Assembly (NCBI GenBank): GCA_936432065.2
Contig: OW386291.2
Coordinates: forward strand, 23,847,821-23,911,820
Reading direction: 5' to 3'
Source: Rutpela maculata
Taxonomy: Eukaryota > Arthropoda > Insecta > Coleoptera > Cerambycidae
Length of the DNA: 64,000 nucleotides
Shown piece after piece: positions 46,601 through 58,600 of this stretch. How positions within the stretch are numbered: the stretch's first letter is position 1; each line of letters begins with the position of its first letter. Under the pieces are notes generated by a model. It was not told the DNA's origin and made no database searches. It saw only the letters and a list, made by a program, of their open reading frames with translations. The position numbers and the translations under genes are program-made.

Positions 46601-49600
46601 AAATTATAGTTTTTTGCAATTATTTATATGTTCCGATCAACTAACTTTGGCTAATTTTTTACTGTAAGTACTCTTCGATGTCAGCTTGAAGAAAAACTAA
46701 GTTAGAAGTCGTTACCTCGCACAAATCGGTTACTCAGTTTCTAGAGCACTTATTGGGGGTGATTTGCACGCCTAATATTTTATACATTCAACCGTTCTCG
46801 TGATAGAGCGCAAAGAGTGGGGAGCGCTTAGCCGTATATGTTATAACGCAAGGTCAACTGTGGAATCTAATAAATAATACAATTTATAATGTTAATTATT
46901 TATTAAAAATATTATGAATATGAAAGAACCTTGATTATTTACTTTTTTTTTTCCCTCTAATTTTGGCCTTACGATCTGAGCGTTTTGGCCACGAATATTT
47001 TTTGAAGTGTATACCATATAAACGCACACATGTGTGTACCACAATAATTGTAAGAAGTTTATGGGTAGCCATATGTGCACACGCACGCGCGCATACACTA
47101 ATATATACACGCACTTACATACCCACACACACACCACCCCTAATAGTCTAGATGAAAAGACAATGATTGAAAGCCTCATATCAATAACCATGCTGGTCTC
47201 AGCAAAGACAACAATAAAAACTTTAAAATGTATGTATAATAACAATGATCACAATAACACTAATCGCTTTAAAAGGTAAATATATAGTAACAATAATGAT
47301 TCAAATTCCAACACAAGGATTAGACAGGGTCACACGCTTCTTGCCCAGGGGTCTTTCAGGGCATTTTAGATTTGACATAACTAAATTGACCACGGATGAC
47401 ATGGGAGAACAACAAATGGATAGACAATAGGAAGTTGCACACATTTGAACAATTTATATTCAATGATTAGATGTTCATTAAATATTAAAACCAGTTTTCA
47501 TTAAAAAGGTATACAACAAACTGTATATTTCGCAGTTATTAGAGCTAAGTATATTTGGAAGCCAGATCGGGGAAGATTGTCCTTTTTCAGTTAATTTTGA
47601 CATTAAAATATTTGAATCATTGACTGTCAATGGACAGCCAAAGAGTATGTGATTTAGGTCTCCATTTTCTGCTCCACAAGGGCAATGTGATGTTTGTAAA
47701 ACGCCTATTTTATAAAGATGTGAGGGAAATCTGCCATGGTTGAGTTTCATTCTACTGATAGTAGCAATAAATTTTCTACTAACGTCCAGCTTTTGGTACC
47801 ACGAGTTACGCGGTATGTTATCATGAACTTGAAAGTAAAATGTCCTACTTCTATTTCCGTATTGTTGCCAATGCATATTCCATTTCTTATTGAGATGACT
47901 CTTAACTACTGCTAGTAGATCTTTAGGATTAACTGTCTTTTCTTGGTAGCTGTTGTCATGGCTAGCTTGTTTTGCTATAAGATCTACAATGTTATTGCCT
48001 TCAATATTGCAATGGCCTTTGACCCAAATAAAACGTATATATATTTGATTTGCGACAGCTATTGTAAGTTTGTCCATAATTTTTAGTATAAAAATGTTGT
48101 TGTTTTGGTGAAAAGAGAAGTTATTTAAGGCAAGTAACACTGACATCGAATCCGTAGCAATTAGGGCATCTTTAATATTATTAGATATGCACCAATCGAT
48201 AGCATGGCAAATGGCAGCCGCTTCAGCTGAGAATATGTTGGAGTATATATTTAAAATAATTGAGTACTTGTAGTTACGAGACGGAACATAAAAAGCACCA
48301 GAGACGTTTTGAGAAGATTTGGATCCATCCGTAAAGATAACTTCAGATCTACTGTTAATCTTGGAAACGTATTCTTGAAATATTTGTTGATTACAATTAT
48401 TTTCATATTTAGGAAAGTGAATTTCTAATTTGTTTGAAATAATATTAACATCAAGGTTATATACACTCAATTCTTCAGTTTTAATCAGGTCTAAAATACT
48501 TAACTCATTACAATGAATATACGCGGTTGCTAGAGGAGGGGAGTTCTTCTTTGACCAATATGCCTCGCTTAGATTTTTAATGGCTATAGTATGGATTTTG
48601 TTGTAGTTATCAGTATTAAAACTTTTTTGTTTTAAGACATATTTCGATGCCAGGAATTCCCGCCTGAGCCATAGGGTTGTTCTAGGCTCTCCACTAATAT
48701 GGCTTCATTAGGAGATGATTTCATCACTCCAAGACAGATGCGTAGAGATTTAAACTGTACTCGGTCTATTTTTTTTAGGTGAGTATTGCTGGCAGAACCA
48801 TAAATTATACTACCATAATCTATAATTGACCTTATATAGGATCTATAAAAAATTAGTGTCATACTTTGATGTGCTCCCCAAGAGCAGGTACAAATTTGCA
48901 TGAGTAGGTTGATGCCCCTTTCCACTCGTCCAATTATATAGCTGATGTGTTCGTTCCACAATAATTTTGAGTCCAACCATAATCCTAAATATTTATAATT
49001 CTTAAGGACAGGGTAAATAACTCCATTTAATGATATGTTTTGTCTATTGTGCAGACGTTTTCTAGTAAAGAAAATAATAGCGGACTTGCTGGGTGAAATG
49101 GTAAATCCATTCTGAAAACACCAATTGTTTAAATTATAACCAATGTGTCTTAAATCACAGATACTTTCTCGTTCGTTTTTCCTACTGGAATATACCACAA
49201 TATCATCCGCGTATTGAATGCAAGATATATTAGAAGACCATATATCATGTAAGTCTAGTGTATATAAATTAAATAGTAGGGGGCTGAGTACCGAGCCTTG
49301 CGGTATTCCTCGAGATGTGGTTCTAGGACGTAACAAAATATTATTATTATATTTAACTGATATTTCTCTTGCACTAAATAAATTGATTATTGTGTTAATG
49401 AACCTGCCAGGTAATTTAATATATTGTAATTTTGAGGCTAATATTCCTAAATCGATGTTTTCATATGCGTTTGTAATGTCCACAAATAATGCTCCAGTAC
49501 ATTCATTTTCTGTGAGGGAAATTTGTATGTCAGTTGTCAAATGAGTTATTGCATCTAAGGTTCCAAAACCGGGTTTGAATCCGTACTGATTTCTTGGTAA

Positions 49601-52600
49601 TGTGCTGTTACTAAATAGCCAAAATTCCAATCGTAATTTTACCATTCTTTCGAATGTTTTAATAATACATGACATTAAGGTTATTGGTCTGAAAGAACTG
49701 GCACAAGAAGGATCTTTACCAGCTTTAGGAAACAGTAATACAACACTTTTTTTAAGTGCTTCTGGAATATAAGATTCTAACCACATTATATTAAAGATGT
49801 TTAATAAAAATAATTTAGCTAGAAGTCCCATATGACTTAACATTGGATAACAGATGTGATCTAAACCAGGTGCAGTATTTTTTGATTTTTTAATGGACTT
49901 ATTTAATTCTTCTAGCGTAAATTTGTTTGTAATAGAATTGCTATTATTACTAACATTCGTATTTATCTGGTATTGTTGCTCAACAGATGAGGGAGTTAGT
50001 TTATGAAGCACTTCTTCTGCAATTTCACTTGACACATATATTTTGTTATTTTTTTGTTTTCTTAAAGTCCTGACTTTATTCCATATTGTATTAATGGGTG
50101 TACTTTTGTTAATACTATTGCAATAACTTAGCCAATGTTTTTTTGATTTTATTTTAAACAGTCGTTTTGCTTGAGCCATTATTTTTTTACACTCTATATA
50201 GTTTTGTTCATTAGCTTGATTTGTATAAACTGCCAATGCTTGTTTTCTCTTCTTAATCATAATTTCACATTCTTCATCCCACCATTGTGGTTTAGGCGGT
50301 TTTTTAGGGATAAATGGTTTATTTTGTGCAATAGCAGTTTGGCTAGCAACGTTTATTGCATTAATAAAATATGAAATATTTTCATTTACATTGTTAGATT
50401 CTGGTGCTTCCCGAATAAGATTTTCTAAGGTGGATGTATACAACTTCCATTGAGCTGTATCTAAGCGCCATTTCCTAGCTGGATAAATTATATTTTGTTC
50501 ATGTAAGTTTTTGTTTAGCAGCATTAAAATGGGAAAGTGGTCGGATCCCAAGGTGTCACTCCATAGATTCCAGTGTATGAGAGGAGCAATGTTTGTCGAT
50601 GCTAAACTAACATCAACGCACGATTTTTGAGCATTAGGTGGAACAAGTCTCGTAGAAGAACCGTCATTAAGAACTATTAAGTTAGAATATTCTATTGCGT
50701 CCAACAGTTCATTGCCATCTCTATTCACACTCGGTGAACCCCATAGTCCGCTATGAGCATTAAAATCACCCCCAATAATTAGATTTGATCCTAAGTTAGA
50801 TAAGATATTTGACCACGCTTTACTATTTATGAATAAGGATGGAGGTCTATAAATGGAAAGAAAGGTATAAGTTTCGTTATTTATATAAACTCGTATTCCA
50901 CAAATTTCTGCCTTTATTTGGTATCCATCAAAGTTCAAGACCTGGTATTTCAGACTTGATCCCACAAGAATAGCTACTCCGCCTTTGCCGTTATTTCTAT
51001 CAGAACGTATAAGATCATAGCCTGGAAAGCTCATGGTTAATTTTGGTTTTAACCATGTTTCTGAAATAAGGGCTATATCAATTTTTTCTGTTTTTAAAAA
51101 AGTTGACAGACTATGTTTATTAGATACCATAGACCTGGCATTCCACTGCATTATTTTAATATCATTATGACCATCATCATTATTCTTTCTAACTGACTGA
51201 GCCATTTTAAGTAATTTGATATGAGTCGGACAATTTATTTATAACACTAGAAACATTTTTTTTAATATCATTCTGTAGATCCGTGACATTAATTATATCT
51301 TTATTTATGATTTGTTTTACTAAGTTGTTAATATTAGAAGCTACATTTTCAATCATTCTCTCTTTGTGTATAAAAAAGTCATCTCTGTGCGGATTTGGCA
51401 ATATTGAGGAGCTACTGCAAGTTGAGTTTCTCCTAGAAGATAAATTGTGCTCTGTAACATTGGTTTGCACAGTTTCAAATTTTCGTTTTTTTGTTTGTTC
51501 GACACTTCCGTTTCTATTCACATTATTTGAAAGATTATTTCTGTTAACAATTTTGGGTTTGCTTACATATGTGTGCGTTGATTTAGTTAAAGGAGGAAAG
51601 TCTCTTACTTCGTCTAGAATATCAAACCTATTTTTAGTTGTAATCTTTGAGTATGTCATATTATTTTCAATTTTTTTCGCTTCGTTAAATGAGATATTAA
51701 GACTAGCCATAGTTTCCTTAATTTTTTTTTGGTTTTTATACTCATTGCATTTTTTTGAAATAGATGTGTGTTCATCAGAGTTGCAATAAATACAATGTGT
51801 AACAGTGCATTTTTCACCTTGTTCATGAGAATCTCCGCAATTTTTGCATCGAAATTTCCCTTTGCAATTCTGTTGAACGTGTCCATAACGTAAACAGTTA
51901 TAACACTGTATAACTGGATAAATGAAAGGCTCAACTTCAAAAATTACTTGATTTACAATAATGAACTTTGGTAATGACGTTCCTAAAAATGATACACTTA
52001 CAAGTTGCCTTCGTATTAATTTTTCTTTCCCATCATCATCCATAATTTTACGCATAAAACGTTTAACACTAACTATATTAGGATTTTCTATTTTAATTTC
52101 CTGTAATAAATACTCATCATCAAAAAAGGTATCTACGCCCCTGACTATCCCGCGGCGCTCTACAAAAAATTTTGGAATGTATGCGATAAAATTATTTTCT
52201 TTTATACATTTATGGGTTATTATAGTATTTGCTGATTTATAATCTTTAAACTCAATTTTAATTTTATTCCGCCCTACGGATTTAATGTTTGTGATTGACG
52301 AACGAATATTAGAGTCTTGTTTAAGAAAATGTCCAACTCTTATTGCATGTAATTTACCTATATTTCTATCGATTGACTCCACGTATACCAAGAAAGGGCC
52401 TCTATCTGAATGTTGATATATGGTATTCAAATCGTAGTGTTTTTGTGTTTGGTTGTTATCAGGGATTTCGTTATTACTTTTTTTATTATTTTCTATCTGT
52501 CCAAATGCTTTCTTTAAATTATTTAAACTATTGATTTTTAATACATTATTACTACCTATATTATCACTAACCTCTCGGCTGTCTAAAGAAACTATAACAT

Positions 52601-55600
52601 TGTTAGTAACAGGAACGGACTCACCAGACACGTTGCCAATTTCCATATTTTCCTCTATTTCGGGGCCATTTATCTCTGGTGGCCCTTGCCCTCCTTCTCC
52701 ATATTCACCACTATGCATCTCAATTTATGCAATATAGCGTACACAATTGTTATGAAATTTATCAGAAAATTTATTAACGAAAGTCTTTTAGATATCACTA
52801 TTTTATTCTAAGAGCGCTTCGTTTTAGAGAATATACAGTGCGACTCATTTCAAGTGGAAACACCTTCGTAACTCAGTTATTGGTCATCCAATTTCAACCA
52901 AATTTGGATCGGTATCAATGACCTTTACTATATCCTTTTTGAGCAAAACAAGACTTTTTTCAGTCATTGGCGTGCATTTTTATTAAGAAAAATAGGTCAA
53001 TTTCTCGAGGTCATATTAAGCATTTTTTTGTTGGAAAACTAATGCGATATCATTGATCAGCATGCTCTAGAACCGCTACATGCAGAATTTAACAACATTT
53101 TGATTTTTGGTTTTCGAATTACGGTCCCCTTAAAATTACCTTGGGATGGGTAGCCTTCGGAAAATTAGCTTTCATTTTGAAAAATAAAAAGATACCTCAG
53201 CACTTGCAATCCAAAGTATTTGACCAGAATATTCTCTCTGTCATAACCTATGGAGGTCAAACCTGGACACTCATAAAACAAATAATAACGAAACCGGAAG
53301 TGACGCAAAGGGCCATGGAAAAGACAATGATCGGTATCTTATTAAGACAAAGGAGAAGAAACGAATGGATCAGGCAGAGAACTAAAATAACTGACATAAC
53401 AAAAAGAATAACACATTTGAAATGGGACTATGCCGGACACATAGGACACATCAAGGACAACAGATGGAACGCTAAGATGTTTCAGTGGAGACCATGGGGT
53501 ACGATGACATCAAGAGTGGCAGGACTACCATGGATAAGAGTCGCACAGGATAGGAACAGATGGAAAATGTTAAGGAAAGCTTATGCTCAATCCTGGGCGC
53601 AAACGGGCTGAAGAAGAAGATATTATGTTTATAGATACTTTTTTCTTGTTAATTTTGTTATTAATAGCAAATATGCAACTTAATTTTCTTCTTCTTCATT
53701 ACCGTATTCTTCTTCCGGTAGCTCAACTTGAATTTCAAATTCATTATCATTATTCGCGTTGTCTGTTACATTTGACTCTAAAGCTTCAAGGATTTCAGGT
53801 ACATATTCACTTTTTTGCGACCCTTGACCTTGAATATCTTGACTCGCGTACACGAGATTCTATGAGACTTGTGAGCCAACTTGTAAAATGCCAAAACAAA
53901 GTTTACAGCTTATTATCTTTCATTCCGAGGTGGAATCCCTATATGACTGGACTGTTTTTTCGTCGACTTTTGACGTTATGTATAGGATTCAAAAATTTTT
54001 TTCAGCTTATTTCTAATAAATACGTCATTTAGTACCATCCTTGCTCATTAAAATAAGCTTTGAAATGGTCATCTACGATGTTTCCTCGCAAAGTTATAGC
54101 CATTTTAAGGTGAATTTGAAACTATGATCCCCTACAACTCAACAATCTTAACAGATTCGAGAATTGACGAAAACGACAGAGTTTGAAAAAGAAGCCTGGA
54201 TTAGATTCAAAAAAGTAGTTTTTAGGCAATAATAAATCTAGTAATTATAAGGAACTAGTAGAAAATATGCTACAAAATTTCAAGGCGTTATAGTCCAAGA
54301 GCCAGCGACAGATTTTCATGACCAAATCCCTCTCAAGCGGTAATTAGTGGAATGCATCAGAGAGTTGTATTATAAAGCCTCGTGAACGTCAGCTGCGGTT
54401 CCGTGGGTGGAATGAGCGGCGGTAGCCTCCCACGCACGGAGAAAAAAATTTATTTTCAGTCATTTCCTCCTGACTAAAAATTTGTCAAACTATAGCTAAT
54501 CCAATATCTTGAAGAAAAAAAAAAGTCGGCTGACTATAACATGGTGTATTATACGTCAGCTAGTCGCTTGAACATGAAAAAAAAAATTATACATTCAATG
54601 ATTTCCTCTCAACTAAAAGTTTACCTGATGATAGCTTATATGCTACTGTGAATGAATATAAATGTCAGCTGGCTGTACCTCGGTGGAAAGATCGTCAGCT
54701 GATAACCTTGAAAGTTGTAACGCAGAAGTCAGGCGTGAGCATAATTAAGTAGGGAGTTCGTTTCTAAAGAAATATTGATGAACTTTTCTCCTGATTGCAT
54801 ATCGATCGAAGTCATTCACCATATCAACAATTTTTTTACGGTTTTGGTTGGTTTTTGGCACCGAAAATTTATGGTTAGTGGTATACTCTGACAATTTTGT
54901 AAACACTGCGGCCACACCCTCCTGTCACATTTGCACTTTGTTTACAATTTCATCTTTGAGTAATATAGGATTTTCTTGAATCTCATGCTTATACACGCTT
55001 AAAATCATTTCCTTGGTCTTTACGTCGGAATGAGACTTTTTCGACCTTTTTTTAAGAGGAGACAAACAAATTTCTGTGATTCCAACCCGGGCTTTTTTAG
55101 AAAAGGCAATGGTCCGTTTTCAATAATGACTAAATCTAAAGACTTCACCAACTGTTTCATATAAATGCCAAAGCCATCGGAAAATAGAGAAAACTTTTTT
55201 GGCAACATACAAGAGTTTGTTTGTCGTATGTATGGCTTTAATCGATTGAAAAATATTAATGAGGCAAGAGTAGCGTTGTTTCAAAAAACATACAAATTCT
55301 TGGAAAATGATGATACGTTCAAGTTGCCCAAAAAGGATATTGATGGCTCTTCTCTACCACCATGCAAATCGGAGCTATATCAGTAATTTTTAAGAGCGTG
55401 TTACAAAGCTCAAAGTTGGTCGCACGCACACCTGAAAGTCCCAACTACTGATGAACCTTCAAACTAAGGCTGGGTAGAAATCGACAACAGATTTAAATTC
55501 ATCTGGTTTTCTGGAACTCAGTTACCAGAGTCGATTGAAGAAATAACTATTCAGCCCGATAAAGGTAACATTTTTTTTATCATATTGATTATGTTACACT

Positions 55601-58600
55601 AAATATGCATCTTAATATTTTTTTAAAATTTTTGTACAGATGATGATGATGAAGACATGATGGCAGACAGCTCTGACAGCGACTCTGACAGTGAATCAGA
55701 TGGAGATGAGAGTGACACAAGCCAAAGCGAGAACGAAAATGATTAAATTACATTATTATTTTTAATCACTTCTTTAAAATGAATGTTATTTATCGAACAG
55801 CTAAGTTACAATAAACTATAAATTGATTAATTTACTTATCTAAATATTTCTTCAGTTATACTCTTCGCAAAAACGAAGAGTATACTGTATTTGATCGGCA
55901 CATTTCTAAATCAGTAAATATCGCTCGTAAGAAAAAAAAAAATTTATATCGTTATGTTAGTGAACGAATTCTGAACAACTTTCAAAATGTCCGTCTGTCC
56001 GTCCGTCACGTTTCTTGTAAGCACGATAACTCAAGAAAGAAAAATCCGATTGTATTGAAATTTAGAGAGTAACTTAGTGTTAGCTAGAGGAAGAACCCTA
56101 TTGTTTTTCAACAAAATAGATTGGTAAATAAAAAAGTATTAGTAATTTAAAATTTAAAAAAATATTTTTTACATTTTTTTATGGTTTGTAATAAATAGAA
56201 ACCTTGCGAAATGTTATTTCCTATCACTATTTTTTTTTTTAATACATTTTACTAATGTGTGTTTCCTAATAATCACAATAACTTTTCTAATGGTATATAT
56301 TACACTCATTAACAATTTTAGTAATAAGAAATGGTGGTGTAGCGGCAAGAGTTTCGTCTCGCAATCCCCCCCTACCATACCAGGCGTTGCCTATCTTCCG
56401 GCAGCTCCCCTAGCCACACTTCCTTCTACGATAACTTACCCCTACCCCCTTACTTTTATCTTTCCTCAACTCTACATATTTCCAATCCCTCTTTCTCCCC
56501 ATTTATATTTGTACAATTTTGTTCTTTTATCTTTTCTGTTGTTTTTGTTCCCTTTTTATCTCTCGAAATCCCCTCTAGGCCGAAAACTTACCTAAATCCT
56601 AATTTTTTAAACCACAATTTTATTTCCACCCTACTTTCCTTGTCGGCGATCAGACCACAAGGTCGTCATTTGTTCGAACGGGTTTTTTCGTTTAGTTGTG
56701 TTCCCCGTATCAACAATCAAAATTACGAAGTGCGCTCGCCTACGATTTTAGTGTTCTCAGTGTTGTATTTATTTTTAAGCTACTTTTAGGTCCATGTGGA
56801 CACATAAAAATTGTAATCTAGCTTTTAAGTCTGCACGTGGCAGACAGGAGATTCTACCCCCCCCCCCCCCCCCCCCTCGAATTTACTTCCAAGCCGAACC
56901 GGACCTACTCCGCCCAGCTTCACACCCACCTCGGCGATGTTCGCCGTGGTTGTCTGGCTGGCTCCGGGCTAGGCTCCGGTGAGGCACATAATGTATAAAA
57001 CTGTTAATAAATTGTTTATTCATTTTTTATTCATTCGTCTCGCAATCCAAGGGTCCCGGGTTCGATCCCTCACATCGTTATTTTTTTTTCATATATTTTT
57101 TTTTCACAACAAAGTTGGTATCACAAAATTTATGTCCAAAAACTAACATTATAAAAATGCGAAGAGTATCCTATAGAATGTGTAACAATTATATAAAAAG
57201 CTCAGTAAATCAGCGAAAAGTATAATGCTTCCTCTAGTTCAATTATATACTTAGTTTTAAAGTATCTGTACAGAATATTGATTTAATCGGAGCACTCATA
57301 TCGGAGCGTAATGCCGAATAATTTAAGATACGTCGTTTCCTCCCGGATAAAAATTTGTAACCTGATTGTTAATATACTTCTGTAATTAATAAAAAAAATC
57401 AGGTAGCAGTAAGTCGAGGGAAAACACGTCAGCTTATGCATTTAAATAGGCGATAGATGCTCCCGCCTAACTTCTGCGTTACAACTTTCAAGGTATCAGC
57501 TGACGATCTTTCCACCGAGGTACAGCCAGCTGACATTTATATTCATTCACAGTAGCATAGAACGTATCATCAGGTACATTTTTAGTTGAGAGGAAATCAT
57601 TGAATGTATAATTTTTTTTTCATGTTCAAGCGACCAGCTGACGTATAATACACCATGTTATAGTCAGCTGACTTTTTTTTCTTCAAGATATTGGATTAGC
57701 TGTAGTTTGACAAATTTTTAGTCAGGTGGAAATGACTAAAAATATTTGTTTTTCTCCGTGCGTGGGAGGCTACCACCGCCCATCCCACCCACGGAACCGC
57801 AGCTGACGTTCACGAGGCATTATGATACAACTCCCTGATGCGTCTCACTAATTATCGTTCGAGAAGAAATAATTGACCAAATTTTCACCTGGCTCCCGGT
57901 CTATTAGGTTTTAATTAGAATAACATAAACTTGCATTATTTGCACTCCCACTTAGATTGGTTTCCAGAAAGTCTAGTCGATGTCAGCGAAGAGCAAGGGG
58001 AACGCTTCCATCAGGACATCAAAGAGATGAAAAGAAGATATCAAGGAAAATGGTCTACTTCGATGCTAGCTGACTTTGGCTGGTCTCTTCAACGTGATAA
58101 TCCTAATGCTCATCATAAAAGGCGTTCTGATACAACGTCTTTGGAAAACAGGAAAAAGAGATTTCATAAAAATTCATAAGATTCCGGGTTCAGGTTTTGG
58201 GGTTTTGAATTTCGGAAGTATGGTTTATGATTTTGGGTTTATGGTTTAGGGTTTTGAGTTTTTTCATGTTTAGGGCTTAGTGTTAAAGATTTTTTAAGTG
58301 TTTCGAAATTAGAATCTTAGCGTTTAAGAGTTCTGGATAAATTTTTCTTCGGTTCCCTTTAAGGTGAAAGCTAGGTATTGTGTAAGGATAGTTTCCACTT
58401 TCCTAAAGGTTTGGTCTCGATACAATTTGGGGTGCGTTGGTTGTTGCCCCAAAGATATATATTTTGTAATCAAAAGTATGGCAATTTGTCCTTTGACTTG
58501 ATTAAGATTGTTGCATTTTCCCTTTTGTTGTGTCGAATTTGATTCGTTTAGAGTCGTTTAGTTAAGAGCTCGGTATGTTTTCCCTTTTGTTGTGTTAAAT

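Larger units (their letters stand above)
46890..52850 (-). mobile_element. Nearly complete I-type non-LTR retrotransposon (LINE)
   Basis: On the minus strand: a 5' UTR from about 52850, ORF1 (52718-51207), ORF2 (51205-47478, one frameshift), and a 3' region to about 46890 with a CA/TG-rich stretch. The domain order of APE endonuclease, reverse transcriptase and RNase H fits the I group of LINEs. Most reading frame survives, so the copy is young compared with the other repeats here. The 5' and 3' termini and the target duplication were not fixed. It lies in desaturase intron 1 in the same orientation as the gene. Confidence 0.85.
54300..57900. mobile_element. CAGCTGAC-type long-TIR element with a GCDTTS-family gene
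   Basis: The arms 54300-54770 and 57400-57900 are complementary, with GTCAGCTGCGGTTCCGTGGG near 54390 paired with its complement near 57790, and ATACGTCAGCTGGTCGCTTG-type strings in both. The repeats CAGCTGAC / GTCAGCTG recur through both arms, as in the palindrome at 17640-20720. The right end is CTGGCTCCCGGTCT, resembling the CCGGGAGCC end there. It contains the gene fragment at 55165-55746 and has been enlarged by a T-family repeat (55856-57239). Confidence 0.75.

Noticed and set aside
46963..47430. Plus- and minus-strand frames with Thr/His-rich or Val/Cys-rich peptides
   Set aside because: They come from the CA/TG-rich 3' region of the LINE.
51283..52737. Plus-strand frames up to 168 residues opposite the LINE ORF1
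   Set aside because: They are antisense shadows of the strong minus-strand Gag-like frame.
56257..56595. 112-residue Pro/Leu-rich frame
   Set aside because: It spans the junction between the T-family repeat and the inserted LINE end, with C/T-rich low complexity and no domain.
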